DNA from: Pseudorasbora parva
Lineage: Eukaryota; Chordata; Actinopteri; Cypriniformes; Gobionidae
Direction: 5' to 3'
Length of the DNA stretch: 64,000 nucleotides
NCBI RefSeq assembly: GCF_024679245.1
Contig: NC_090177.1
Span: forward strand, 192,501 to 256,500
Shown here piece after piece: positions 11,701 through 24,600 of the stretch (its first letter is position 1; each line of letters starts with the position of its first letter). The notes below the pieces were generated by a model, which searched no databases, was not told the DNA's origin, and was given only the letters and a program-made list of their open reading frames with translations. Both the position numbers and the translations under genes were made by a program.

Positions 11701-14700
11701 CAGTTCTAACCAAGACATACTGACAGCCTACTCTAGACAGAGTGGTTCAGGAGAGTCTGGCACTGATTGTTGTGGCCCCTCGCTGGCCGGCAAAGACAGG
11801 GTAAGCGACAAACGCGAGTACCATGTCACTGCTGGACACCATGGTGTCTTCCCCTACGCAGGGACCTGCTGTCCCAGGCAGGACGCAGATTCTTTACCCT
11901 TTAACGGGAACTGTGGTCTCCAGGACCTACATGTTGACAGAAGGAGAATCTGATTATAGCGACAAAACAGGGCGCTTGCATTTTTTGAAGCGCACCATGT
12001 TATGTCAAATTAGTGCTTGTTTGAAGTTTGGTGCAGGTGAAGATCTGTATCACCGTATCAGTGCCTGATTGAGAGGTTACTGGTTTCTTCTCCGAAAGAA
12101 ATCACCCCCATTCCATACTGGAAGTCTATTGGGTGATTCAGTGTTCACGAGGGCATTAATGGTGCTGCGCTTAAGCGTGCATATTTGGTTCCTCAAAAGG
12201 TTCCGGGCATACTACATATTTCACACCGTTTCGAGTACAGTCGAGAGCGGGAGTTTTCAAAGTATACTTTATTGGCCACATTAGTGGAAAGATGCTTTTG
12301 GCCCTCCTCTCCACCTCTAGCTGGTGGGAGATGAGCGCACAATGGCGCCATTGTACTGTGGCTGCCGTCGCATCATCCACGAGGATGCTGTACACAGCTG
12401 TTGGTTGAGGAGAGATCCCGGAAATAAGCGCAAAGTGCTTTGAGTGTACGATAGTACATGGGAAACGTGCTACATAATTCATGTCACTCACATGTGTGTG
12501 GTTGTGTGTGCACCTCTTCTGATGTTGATAATTACTTCACACAGACAGTTCATGGACTGCCGAGGAGCTCTCGGATTCCACTCCATCTCGCACACATTTG
12601 AGAGTGTGAGCTTTTCAAATATATACTTTTTAGGCCATAAAGGCCCGGGTATAATTCATTTTCCACATCCAGACGTGTCTCTGGCACAATCGAATGAACA
12701 CGGATGGCCAAGTTCAATACGCGTGCAGTATAATATTTGTGACTCTTCTGTCACCTCTGTTGTTCTTGCACATGCGCTGTGGTATGCGCAGTGTCCGTCT
12801 AAGGTTGCATGCTGACGGATGTTTTCGGCTTGAGTACAGATTGTGTGTTTCTAAGTGAACTTTGTGCAAGTCACTCGTAAGCTGTGGTATGCGCACTGTA
12901 GACCCTCCTGTTGACAATAATTATGTCACGCGGATGGTACGCAGAACGCAGACATCCAAAGTATACCTGGAGCTTGGGTCTGCGTTTTTAGGCTCGTTAC
13001 AAACTGTAATGGTGCCGTCATGACCTCATGGTTGGTCTGGACTCTGGAGGCTAGTTGTAAACCTCTGTTTGAGCCTTTAGAAATCTTTGAATATAAGGAT
13101 GCTGCCTTTTCATTGGTACTGGTATCAGTGAAGCACGTTTGGTGATCCTCATGCACTATTGATGGCTCCCAAGCTGTGCTTGGTGGTGTTGCGCCCAAAC
13201 GTGGCGGATATGCCTAAAAGGCATGTCGGTAGTATACGCTCTCGTTCGAGCGGCCTGCCTTGTAAAATCTCTGACTCAGAGGAAGACAGGAGACTTGCTT
13301 TGTGCTTGTGCCATTTGCAAGTTGTACGCAGGTGCATTGGGCAGTTGTAGGCTATGCACTTGCCTGACCAGCCTTTTTGTCATGATTTCCAACTCAGCAC
13401 ATGGGGAGCCGCTATCTAAGCGATGTCTTTCACATGGGATTTTACAAGCTATTTCTATAGCATGTATGGAGTTGGTTCTGCCTGGAAGGGTGTGAGCACT
13501 CTACGAGGACATGAACATTTTAGGGGCTTGGTTTGAGATTTTGCGCGGATGCCAGCTAGGCATTACTGCGCACGTTTTGTCCGGTTTACCCGGCGTTAAC
13601 TACAGGCCGTTTTTTCCCTGGGAAATGGGATATGTGGCGGTGCTGGTCCCTTACGTTTAGTTCAGCGACTTCGCGGGGCGTGTATATATGTCCCATAGTC
13701 ATGTGTTGTACCGAGTGAACCGACTGAATGGGAACGTTGAGTTATGCATATAACTACTGTTCCCAGAAGGAGGGAAACGAGGTACAACACCTCTGGGCCC
13801 CGCGCAGTCGGAGGCCCGGTGAAGAGCTGAACTGAACAAAGGGGATGACGCATACGACCGCATTTATATGCTGTGGGCAGGTGACCCCGCCCACGTCGTC
13901 ATGCGTCATTGGCCTTTCAGGCGTGAATAAAGGTGTCTTCAGCAGATGGCGCTAGAGCGCGATATCCCATAGTCATGTGTTGTACCTCGTTTCCCTCCTT
14001 CTGGGAACAGTAGTTATATGCATAACTCAACGTTTTTAAACGAATCTCTTGAGTGAATGATTCAATGACTCACTCATAAAGACTTCACTTGCTTCATTAC
14101 TGGATGAATCAGTGTTTTTGAACGAATCTCTTGAGTGAATGATACAATGACTCACTCATAAAGACTTCACTTGCTTCATTACTGGATGAATCAGTGTTTT
14201 TGAACGAATCTCGAGTGAATGATTCAATGACTCACTCATAAAGGCTTCACTTGCTTCATTACTGGATGAATCAGTGTTTTTAAACAAATCTCGAGTGAAT
14301 GATTCAATGACTCACTCATAAAGACTTCACTTGCTTCATTACTGGATGAATCAGTGTTTTTAAATGAATCTCGAGTGAATGATTCAATGACTCACTCATA
14401 AAGACTTCACTTGCTTCATTACTGGATGAATCAGTGTTTTTAAACAAATCTCTTGAGTGAATGATTCAATGACTCACTCATAAAGACTTCACTTGCTTCA
14501 GTACCGGATGAATCAGTGTTTTTAAACAAATCTCGAGTGAATGATTCAATGACTCACTCATAAAGACTTCACTTGCTTCATTACTGGATGAATCAGTGTT
14601 TTTAAACAAATCTCGAGTGAATGATTCAATGACTCACTCATAAAGACTTCACTTGCTTCATTACTGGATGAATCAGTGTTTTTAAACAAATCTCGAGTGA

Positions 14701-17339
14701 ATGATTCAATGACTCACTCATAAAGGCTTCACTTGCTTCATTACTGGATGAATCAGTGTTTTTAAACAAATCTCGAGTGAATGATTCAATGACTCACTCA
14801 TAAAGGCTTCACTTGCTTCATTACTGGATGAATCAGTGTTTTTAAACAAATCTCGAGTGAATGATTCAATGACTCACTCATAAAGACTTCACTTGCTTCA
14901 TTACTGGATGAATCAGTGTTTTTAAACAAATCTCTTGAGTGAATGATTCAATGACTCACTCATAAAGACTTCACTTGCTTCAGTACCGGATGAATCAGTG
15001 TTTTTAAACAAATCTCGAGTGAATGATTCAATGACTCACTCATAAAGACTTCACTTGCTTCATTACTGGATGAATCAGTGTTTTTAAACAAATCTCGAGT
15101 GAATGATTCAATGACTCACTCATAAAGACTTCACTTGCTTCATTACTGGATGAATCAGTGTTTTTAAACAAATCTCGAGTGAATGATTCAATGACTCACT
15201 CATAAAGGCTTCACTTGCTTCATTACTGGATGAATCAGTGTTTTTAAACAAATCTCGAGTGAATGATTCAATGACTCACTCATAAAGACTTCACTTGCTT
15301 CATTACTGGATGAATCAGTGTTTTTAAATGAATCTCTTGAGTGAATGATTCAACGACTCACTTATCAAGGCTTCACTTGCTTCATTACTGGATGAATCAG
15401 TGTTTTTGAGCGAATCTCTTGAGTGAATGATTCAAAGACTCGCTCATAATTGTAAAAAAGTAGGAGTTGGTTCCTGAAGAATCTCAAGACCACAAACAGC
15501 CTCACCTTGAAGTTGATGAGTGTAGAGCGTTTGACTCTGACTGCGGAGGCGGAGCCTGACGGGAGGTGTGTGTGTGTGTCGTCTGTGTGTGTGTGTGTGT
15601 GTACGGCATCTGTGTGTGTGTCGTCTATGTGTGTGTGTGCTGCGTCTGTGTGAGTGTGTGTGTCCGGGTCCTCTGAGATCTCCTGCAGATGTAGGCGTGA
15701 TTGGCAGCTGTCGGATAACACACACCGCCCATCCAGCCCCTGCAGTGAACACACACGCAGCGAGGACAAACACACACTCTGGCCGACACACACACACTGC
15801 CTCCAGTACTGGTGCTTGGGTTCCTGCAGAGGGATTGAGAAAGATTAATCAGACTCTTGCATTCATCTCAGTCAGCAAACTCACAACTTAAAGGCTCAGA
15901 TCAGTTAAAGCGTTAGTTCAGCCTGTAGTGTAACCTCTGTGATTAATTCCTCCTGTGGTTGGCCAGCCGTCAGACCTCCGCTCATCTTCACACACAGATG
16001 AAGATATTAGTGTTGAAATCCGATGGCTCAGAAAGGCCTTCATTGACACCAATGTCATTTCCTCTCTCAAGACCCATAAAGGCACTAAAGACGTCGTTAC
16101 AAAGCCCATCTCACTACAGCGGCTCTACAATCATTGATGAAGAGGCCAGAATAGAGTTAGTGCGCAAAAAAAACACTAATTAACGACTTATATAGAGATG
16201 GCCGATTTCAGAACAAAGCTTCGAACCGTTATGAGTCTGTGAATCGATTCATGATTCGGACCATTATGAGTCCGTGAATCGATTCATGATTCGGATCTCC
16301 AGTCTCGTGATTTCAGCAGTTTGACTCTCGATCCGAATCATGAATCGATTCACTGACTCATAACGGTTCAAATCATGAATCGATTCACTGACTCATAACG
16401 GTTCAAATCATGAATCGATTCACTGACTCATAACGGTTCAAATCATGAATCGATTCACTGACTCATAACGGTTCGAAGCTTTGTTCTGAAATTGGCCATC
16501 ACTATATAAGTCGTTATTTAGTTTAAATGATTGTAGAGCCGCTGTAGTGAGCAGTGAGCAGTTACTTTGAAAACGTAATCTTAGTTACTTTACAGATTAC
16601 TTTATTTTAAAAGTAACTAAGTAAGATTGCGAGTTACTTTATTAGTTACATTCAGCAGCTGCCGCCTCAACACAGAAATGGCGACCGTTTTGCCAACACT
16701 CACTTTATCGGAAGTGCATTTTTAACAGTAACGTCAACCATTTATCTCTTGACATTTTAAGTTGAAATTAAAAAAATATTTCCTAAAAAATCCCTGAGAC
16801 GCAAGAAGAAAGCAAAAATACAGCACAGGCCGAAGGTTCGGACTCATTACTATCTGTAATGTTTTGAAAGAAGTTTCTTCTGCTCATCAAGCCGGCATTC
16901 ATTTGATCAAAAATACAGATTTATTTAAATATTGTGATATATTATTACCATTTAAAATATTTGGTTTTCAATTTATTATACTTTAAATTAGGGCTGGGCA
17001 ATATGGCCCAAAATAAATATCACGATATCATTTTCCATATCAGTCGATATCGATAAATATCACGATAAATGTCAAATCTTTATTTCTTTAAAGTTTAAAG
17101 GCATATTTTTGCTCCTGAGTGAAATATGTATAAAACAGACAGCTAACTGTGGTTTTAAACTATCCTTTATTGTCAAAACATGACAAACACTTCCCAAACA
17201 GGTGAACAATTTATTAAAACTAAGGTAGATTTATTCATTAAAATCTTAATTGTGGTCAGCATTTTTTTACTCTACACTGTATATCAATAATATCATTACT
17301 TATTGTGTAAGTAAAACACTAAAAACGCAAACGGGCAAA

Positions 17340-17400
<61 letters not shown>

Positions 17401-18550
17401 GCGCGCCCGCACATCTCACCGACACACACATACACGCGCGCGCATCGGCGACACACACACACCTCACCGACAGTGGACTCTGGTAGCGAGAGGAGGGAGA
17501 GAGCAAAGTTCAGTATTTCGGATCTCCAGTAAGGGCTGTCTAGTCTATTTTATTCATTTTAAACATCAAATGGAATTATTTATCTTTTGATGCAAGCGAT
17601 GCTGAGTCATTAATACATCACCAAAGACAAACAATTATGATAGCGATCATGTACAAGTCCGATGTTTTAGTGATTATAGTTTGGTACAGTTAGCGTTAGC
17701 TTGTTGTAAGTCACCCACCGCAATTAACAAGGTAATAAACCTGTGTGTGAATGTAGTTAATGTAGATTTACCTCTGTGTTGGGCTCAATGTTATATGGAA
17801 GAACTTAGAAGAAGCACGATCATTTAATAATTAAATTCCGTGTGGTGAACGTGAACCTATGATAAGCATGCAGTCCACGTAACGTTACGTTGCTGTTTTA
17901 TGTCGGATGGGATCGCCAAAATATCTCCAAACCACTGAAGTTGAGCGAAATAACTTGTCAAAGATATCTTTGTCCTCCGAGCTGGTCGTGGGCTCTGAGT
18001 TTTCTTCACTATCTCTCATTTTTATCGCTCAACTTCACTCTGATCCTCCAAGCCTGTCAGTCACTGACTGTAAACAGCAGCACGTGCAGCACCCAGAAGC
18101 CCGGTCTGCAATACGCATGCGCAGCATTACGCAAAGCGCGTAAGCATTATATCGAGAATTTATCGAACTGTTGTTATCGTTTTATCGAGGAAAATTATAT
18201 CGTGATAATTATCGTTATCGTTTTATCGCCCAGCCCTACTTTAAATGATGATTTATTTCTGTGATCAAAGCTCGGATTTCAACACTAATATCTTCATCTG
18301 TGTGTGAAGATGAGCGGAGGTCTGACGGCTGGCCAACCACAGGAGGAATTAATCACACTATTTACATTTCACAGCTTTTAAACTCGCACTTAATCATCCA
18401 AACCTAAACACTCACGGTGATGAACACCGGCACTGAAGATCCTCCGTCACTGAGGATGAGGCAGAAGAAGCGTTTACCACGGATCAGCAGCAGCGGACAC
18501 ACAGCACTCACCTGCCCAGACACACACACACACACCTGATCCTCACACCT

Positions 18551-18617
<67 letters not shown>

Positions 18618-21600
18618 ACTACAGGCTCTGACAAAATAACTGCTTCAATCGGTTTAATAAACAATAACTCTGCTACAGGTGTGTGTGACCTGCTAAACAC
18701 GCTCTTCTCACTCAGTATTTTTGTCTTGTTTCTCATCCAAACATCTAAACATTCTTAAAACAAGAAACATTTCCTAGACAAGCAAAAGTAATTGTCTTGT
18801 TTTGGGAAAAATAACTCAAAATGAAGAGAGTTTTTGCTTAAAATAAGATAAATAATCTGCCAATGGGGTGAGAAAAATAATCTTAATTCAAAGAGAAGAG
18901 TCAGCGAGATCGGCCGATAGCGATTTTTTGTCAGCGAGATCGGCCGATAGCGATTTTTTGTCAGCGAGATCGGCTGATAGCGATTTTTTGTCAGCGAGAT
19001 CGGCCGATAGCGATTTTTTGTCAGTGAGATCGGCCGATAGCGTTTTTTGTCAGCGAGATCGGCCGATAGCGATTTTTTGTCAGCGAGATCGGCCGATAGC
19101 GATTTTTTGTCAGCGAGATCGGCTGATAGCGATTTTTTGTCAGTGAGATCGGCCGATAGAGATTTTTTGTCAGCGAGATCGGCCGATAGCGATTTTTTGT
19201 CAGCGAGATCGGCCGATAGAGATTTTTTGTCAGCGAGATCGGCCGATAGCGATTTTTTGTCAGCGAGATCGGCCGAGAGCGATTTTTTGTCAGCGAGATC
19301 GGCCGATAGCGATTTTTTGTCAGCGAGATCGGCCGATAGCGATTTTTTTGTCAGCGAGATCGGCCGATAGCGATTTTTTGTCAGCGAGATCGGCCGATAG
19401 CGTTTTTTGTCAGCGAGATCGGCCGATAGCGATTTTTTGTCAGCGAGATCGGCCGATAGCGTTTTTTTGTCAGCGAGATCGGCCGATAGAGATTTTTTGT
19501 CAGCGAGATCGGCCGATAGCGATTTTTTGTCAGCGAGATCGGCGATTTTTTGTCAGCGATTTTTTGTCAGCGAGATCGGCCGATAGCGATTTTTTGTCAG
19601 CGAGATCGGCCGAGAGCGATTTTTTGTCAGCCGATAGCGATTTTTTGTCAGCGAGATCGGCCGATAGCGATTTTTTGTCAGCCGATAGCGATTTTTTGTC
19701 AGCGAGATCGGCCGATAGCGTTTTTTTGTCAGCGAGATCGGCCGATAGAGAAAACTGACAAAAAATTTTTGTCAGCGAGATCGGCCGAGAGCGATTTTTT
19801 GTCAGTGAGATCGGCCGATAGCGATTTTTTGTCAGTGAGATCGGCCGATAGCGTTTTTTGTCAGCGAGATCGGCCGATAGCGATTTTTTGTCAGTAAGAT
19901 CGGCCGATAGCGATTTTTTGTCAGCGAGATCGGCCGATAGCGATTTTTTGTCAGCGAGATCGGCCGATAGCGATTTTTTGTCAGTGAGATCGGCCGATAG
20001 TGATTTTTTGTCAGCGAGATCGGCCGATAGCGATTTTTTGTCAGTGAGATCGGCCGAGAGCGATTTTTTGTCAGCGAGATCGGCGATTTTTTGTCAGCGA
20101 GATCGGCCGATAGCGATTTTTTGTCAGCGAGATCGGCCGATAGCGATTTTTTGTCAGCGAGATCGGCCGATAGCGATTTTTTGTCAGCGAGATCGGCCGA
20201 TAGCGTTTTTTGTCAGCGAGATCGGCCGATAGCGATTTTTTGTCAGTAAGATCGGCCGATAGCGATTTTTTGTCAGCGAGATCGGCCGATAGCGATTTTT
20301 TGTCAGTGAGATCGGCCGATAGTGATTTTTTGTCAGCGAGATCGGCCGATAGCGATTTTTTGTCAGTGAGATCGGCCGAGAGCGATTTTTTGTCAGCGAG
20401 ATCGGCGATTTTTTGTCAGCGAGATCGGCCGATAGCGATTTTTTGTCAGCGAGATCGGCCGATAGCGATTTTTTGTCAGCGAGATCGGCCGATAGCGTTT
20501 TTTTGTCAGCGAGATCGGCGACCGATGGCGTATTTTTGTCAGCGAGATCGGCCGAGAGCGATTTTTTGTCAGTGAGATCGGCCGATAGCGATTTTTTGTC
20601 AGCGAGATCGGCCGATAGCGATTTTTTGTCAGCGAGATCGGCCGAGAGCGATTTTTTTGTCAGCGAGATCGGCCGATAGAGATTTTTTGTCAGCGAGATC
20701 GGCCGATAGCGATTTTTTGTCAGCGAGATCGGCCGATAGCGATTTTTTGTCAGCGAGATCGGCCGATAGCGATTTTTTGTCAGCGAGATCGGCCGATAGC
20801 GATTTTTTGTCAGCGAGATCGGCGATTTTTTGTCAGCGAGATCGGCCGATAGCGATTTTTTGTCAGCGAGATCGGCCGATAGCGATTTTTTGTCAGCGAG
20901 ATCGGCGATTTTTTGTCAGCGAGATCGGCCGATAGCGATTTTTTGTCAGCGAGATCGGCCGATAGCGATTTTTTGTCAGCGAGATCGGCGATTTTTTGTC
21001 AGCGAGATCGGCCGATAGCGATTTTTTGTCAGCGAGATCGGCGATTTTTTGTCAGCGAGATCGGCCGATAGCGATTTTTTGTCAGCGAGATCGGCCGATA
21101 GCGATTTTTTGTCAGCGAGATCGGCCGAGAGCGTTTTTTTGTCAGCGAGATCGGCCGATGGCGTTTTTTTGTCAGCGAGATCGGCCGATGGCGTTTTTTT
21201 GTCAGTAAGATCGGCCGATAGCGATTTTTTGTCAGTGAGATCGGCCGATGGCGTTTTTTTGTCAGCGAGATCGGCCGATAGCGATTTTTTGTCAGCGAGA
21301 TCGGCCGATAGCGATTTTTTGTCAGCGAGATCGGCGACCGATGGCGTATTTTTGTCAGCGAGATCGGCCGAGAGCGATTTTTTGTCAGTGAGATCGGCCG
21401 ATAGCGATTTTTTGTCAGCGAGATCGGCGACCGATGGCGTATTTTTGTCAGCGAGATCGGCCGAGAGCGATTTTTTGTCAGTGAGATCGGCCGATAGCGA
21501 TTTTTTGTCAGTGAGATCGGCCGATAGCGTTTTTTGTCAGCGAGATCGGCCGATAGCGATTTTTTGTCAGTAAGATCGGCCGATAGCGATTTTTTGTCAG

Positions 21601-24600
21601 CGAGATCGGCCGATAGCGATTTTTTGTCAGTGAGATCGGCCGATAGTGATTTTTTGTCAGCGAGATCGGCCGATAGCGATTTTTTGTCAGTGAGATCGGC
21701 CGAGAGCGATTTTTTGTCAGCGAGATCGGCGATTTTTTGTCAGCGAGATCGGCCGATAGCGATTTTTTGTCAGCGAGATCGGCCGATAGCGATTTTTTGT
21801 CAGCGAGATCGGCCGATAGCGATTTTTTGTCAGCGAGATCGGCGACCGATGGCGTATTTTTGTCAGCGAGATCGGCCGAGAGCGATTTTTTGTCAGTGAG
21901 ATCGGCCGATAGCGATTTTTTGTCAGCGAGATCGGCCGATAGCGATTTTTTGTCAGCGAGATCGGCCGAGAGCGATTTTTTTGTCAGCGAGATCGGCCGA
22001 TAGAGATTTTTTGTCAGCGAGATCGGCCGATAGCGATTTTTTGTCAGCGAGATCGGCCGATAGCGATTTTTTGTCAGCGAGATCGGCCGATAGCGATTTT
22101 TTGTCAGCGAGATCGGCCGATAGCGATTTTTTGTCAGCGAGATCGGCGATTTTTTGTCAGCGAGATCGGCCGATAGCGATTTTTTGTCAGCGAGATCGGC
22201 CGATAGCGATTTTTTGTCAGTGAGATCGGCCGATAGTGATTTTTTGTCAGCGAGATCGGCCGATAGCGATTTTTTGTCAGTGAGATCGGCCGATAGTGAT
22301 TTTTTGTCAGCGAGATCGGCCGATAGCGATTTTTTGTCAGCGAGATCGGCGACCGATGGCGTATTTTTGTCAGCGAGATCGGCCGAGAGCGATTTTTTGT
22401 CAGCGAGATCGGCCGAGAGCGATTTTTTTGTCAGTGAGATCGGCCGATAGAGATTTTTTGTCAGCGAGATCGGCCGATAGTGATTTTTTGTCAGCGAGAT
22501 CGGCCGAGAGCGATTTTTTGTCAGCGAGAGATCGGCCGAGAGCGATTTTTTGTCAGCGAGAGATCGGCCGATAGCGATTTTTTGTCAGCGAGATCGGCGA
22601 TTTTTTGTCAGCGAGATCGGCCGATAGCGATTTTTTGTCAGCGAGATCGGCCGATAGCGATTTTTTGTCAGCGAGATCGGCGATTTTTTGTCAGCGAGAT
22701 CGGCCGATAGCGATTTTTTGTCAGCGAGATCGGCCGATAGCGTTTTTTTGTCAGCGAGTTTGGCCGATAGCGATTTTTTGTCAGCGAGATCGGCCGATAG
22801 CGATTTTTTGTCAGCGAGATCGGCCGATAGCGATTTTTTGTCAGCGAGATCGGCCGATAGCGATTTTTTGTCAGCGAGATCGGCCGATAGCGATTTTTTG
22901 TCAGCGAAATCGGCCGATAGCGATTTTTTGTCAGTGAGATCGGCCGATAGCGATTTTTTGTCAGTGAGATCGGCCGATAGCGATTTTTTGTCAGCGAGAT
23001 CGGCCAAGAGCAATTTTTTGTCAGTGAGATCGGCCGATAGCGATTTTTTGTCAGCGAGATCGGCCGATAGCGATTTTTTGTCAGCGAGATCGGCGATTTT
23101 TTGTCAGCGAGATCAGCCGATAGCGATTTTTTGTCAGCGAGATCGGCCGATAGCGATTTTTTGTCAGCGAGATCGGCCGATAGCGATTTTTTGTCAGCGA
23201 GATCGGCCGATAGCGATTTTTTGTCAGCGAGATCGGCCGATAGCGTTTTTTTGTCAGCGAGATCGGCCGATAGCGATTTTTTGTCAGCGAGATCGGCGGC
23301 CGATGGCGATTTTTTGTCAGCGAGATCGGTGGCCGATGGCGATTTTTTGTCAGCGAGATCGGCCGATAGCGATTTTTTGTCAGCGAGATCGGCCGATAGC
23401 GATTTTTTGTCAGCGAGATCGGCCGAGAGCGATTTTTTGTCAGCGAGATCGGCTGATAGCGATTTTTTGTCAGCGAGATCGGCCGATAGCGATTTTTTGT
23501 CAGCGAGATCGGCCGATAGCGATTTATTGTCAGTGAGATCGGCCGATAGCGATTTTTTGTCAGCGAGATCGGCTGATAGCGATTTTTTGTCAGCGAGATC
23601 GGCCGATAGCGATTTTTTGTCAGCGAGATCGGCCGATAGCGATTTATTGTCAGTGAGATCGGCCGATAGCGATTTTTTGTCAGCGAGATCGGCTGATAGC
23701 GATTTTTTGTCAGCGAGATCGGCTGATAGCGATTTTTTGTCAGCGAGATCGGCTGATAGCGATTTTTTGTCAGCGAGATCGGCCGATAGCGATTTATTGT
23801 CAGTGAGATCGGCCGATAGCGATAGCGTAAGTATTACAATAGGATCTTCTCTCACTTAACTCTCAAAAATAAGTGATTTGTGCCAGGGAAGAATAATTGA
23901 AAATCAGTTGCTTTATGAAAAACACACTATAAATCTTTTGTCTTGTCTTAAAAGTTAAAAAGATCCTATGAATGAACAAAACTGAAGTGTACAATACTCC
24001 TCCAAATAATAGTTCAGCCATTGGGTAATAAATCCTGCTGGCTAGGGATGTCATGGTACCAAAACACCAGCAGTCGGTACCCGGGTTCTTCATTTACTGT
24101 TTGATCAGCAGCCAAAGTGGCTTGTACCTTTCTAAAGTTAACAGCCAATCCGAATCTCCACTAGCCACATTTTTTCCGGCGAATGTTTAAGTTTATCTTG
24201 ATCCTTATATTTTGTGAGTACAGTCTATGAAAAAACCCCGAGCCGGATTGGTGCTTGCCTCGCGGAGTTATTCCAGTTAAAGTCCAGAGCCCCCCCTCAG
24301 CTAAACGGCAGCTCTGGGTCATAGACGTAACGGCTGTCTAGAGCCGCTTAACAGACACAACATGCAATTAAAATGTCCGTCCAACATGAACAGGTCCCTC
24401 ACACGATAATGAGATGCGTTCAGCCACTTAGCCATTGTTTAAATTCACCTGTGTTAGCCTGCTGTGTCTCGCGCTGAAGTCCCATGGGAACGCAGCGGTA
24501 GCCGGAAAAACAGTCCAGTGGGGAAGAGCGTTGTGTGTGTGAAGAGGCTCTGCTCAGCGGCTCGACGGTCCTCAGTATCGAACGTGTCAGAGAAACAGTT

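Larger units (their letters stand above)
8483..14034 (+). mobile_element. DIRS-type tyrosine-recombinase retrotransposon, degraded
   Basis: The 5.5-kb insert splits the 80-bp array precisely at a GTT (8483-8485 and 14032-14034), the target type known for DIRS elements. It has inverted terminal repeats (about 8486-8674 and 13817-14031) and near the right end a segment (about 13690-13790) that is the reverse complement of the left end joined to that of the right end. That is the internal complementary region diagnostic of DIRS. Reading frames on the plus strand are broken by frameshifts and A-runs. A TATA-like CATATAAATG lies in the left repeat at about 8620. Confidence 0.93.
15905..18358. mobile_element. 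TTAA-type foldback element, right arm partly deleted, with later insertions
   Basis: The left end TTAA|AGCGTTAGTTCAGCC and the left arm (about 15960-16137: CAGACCTCCGCTCATCTTC, CACTACAGCGGCTCTACAAT) are mirrored at 16525-16552 and 18263-18355. The family matches the complete copy at 32382-33136. A smaller palindrome and a hAT element sit inside, and the outer right end is missing. It lies in ctc1 intron 5. Confidence 0.75.

Noticed and set aside
18897..23830. Possible CRISPR-like array because of regular repeats
   Set aside because: Units are directly contiguous with no unique spacers, and the genes around are animal genes with introns.
18868..23859. Many overlapping frames of ARSADSDFLS / DRPIAIFCQR repeats, up to 395 codons
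   Set aside because: They come from the 30-bp minisatellite (a multiple of three) inside ctc1 intron 4. The reading frame changes wherever a T-run varies.
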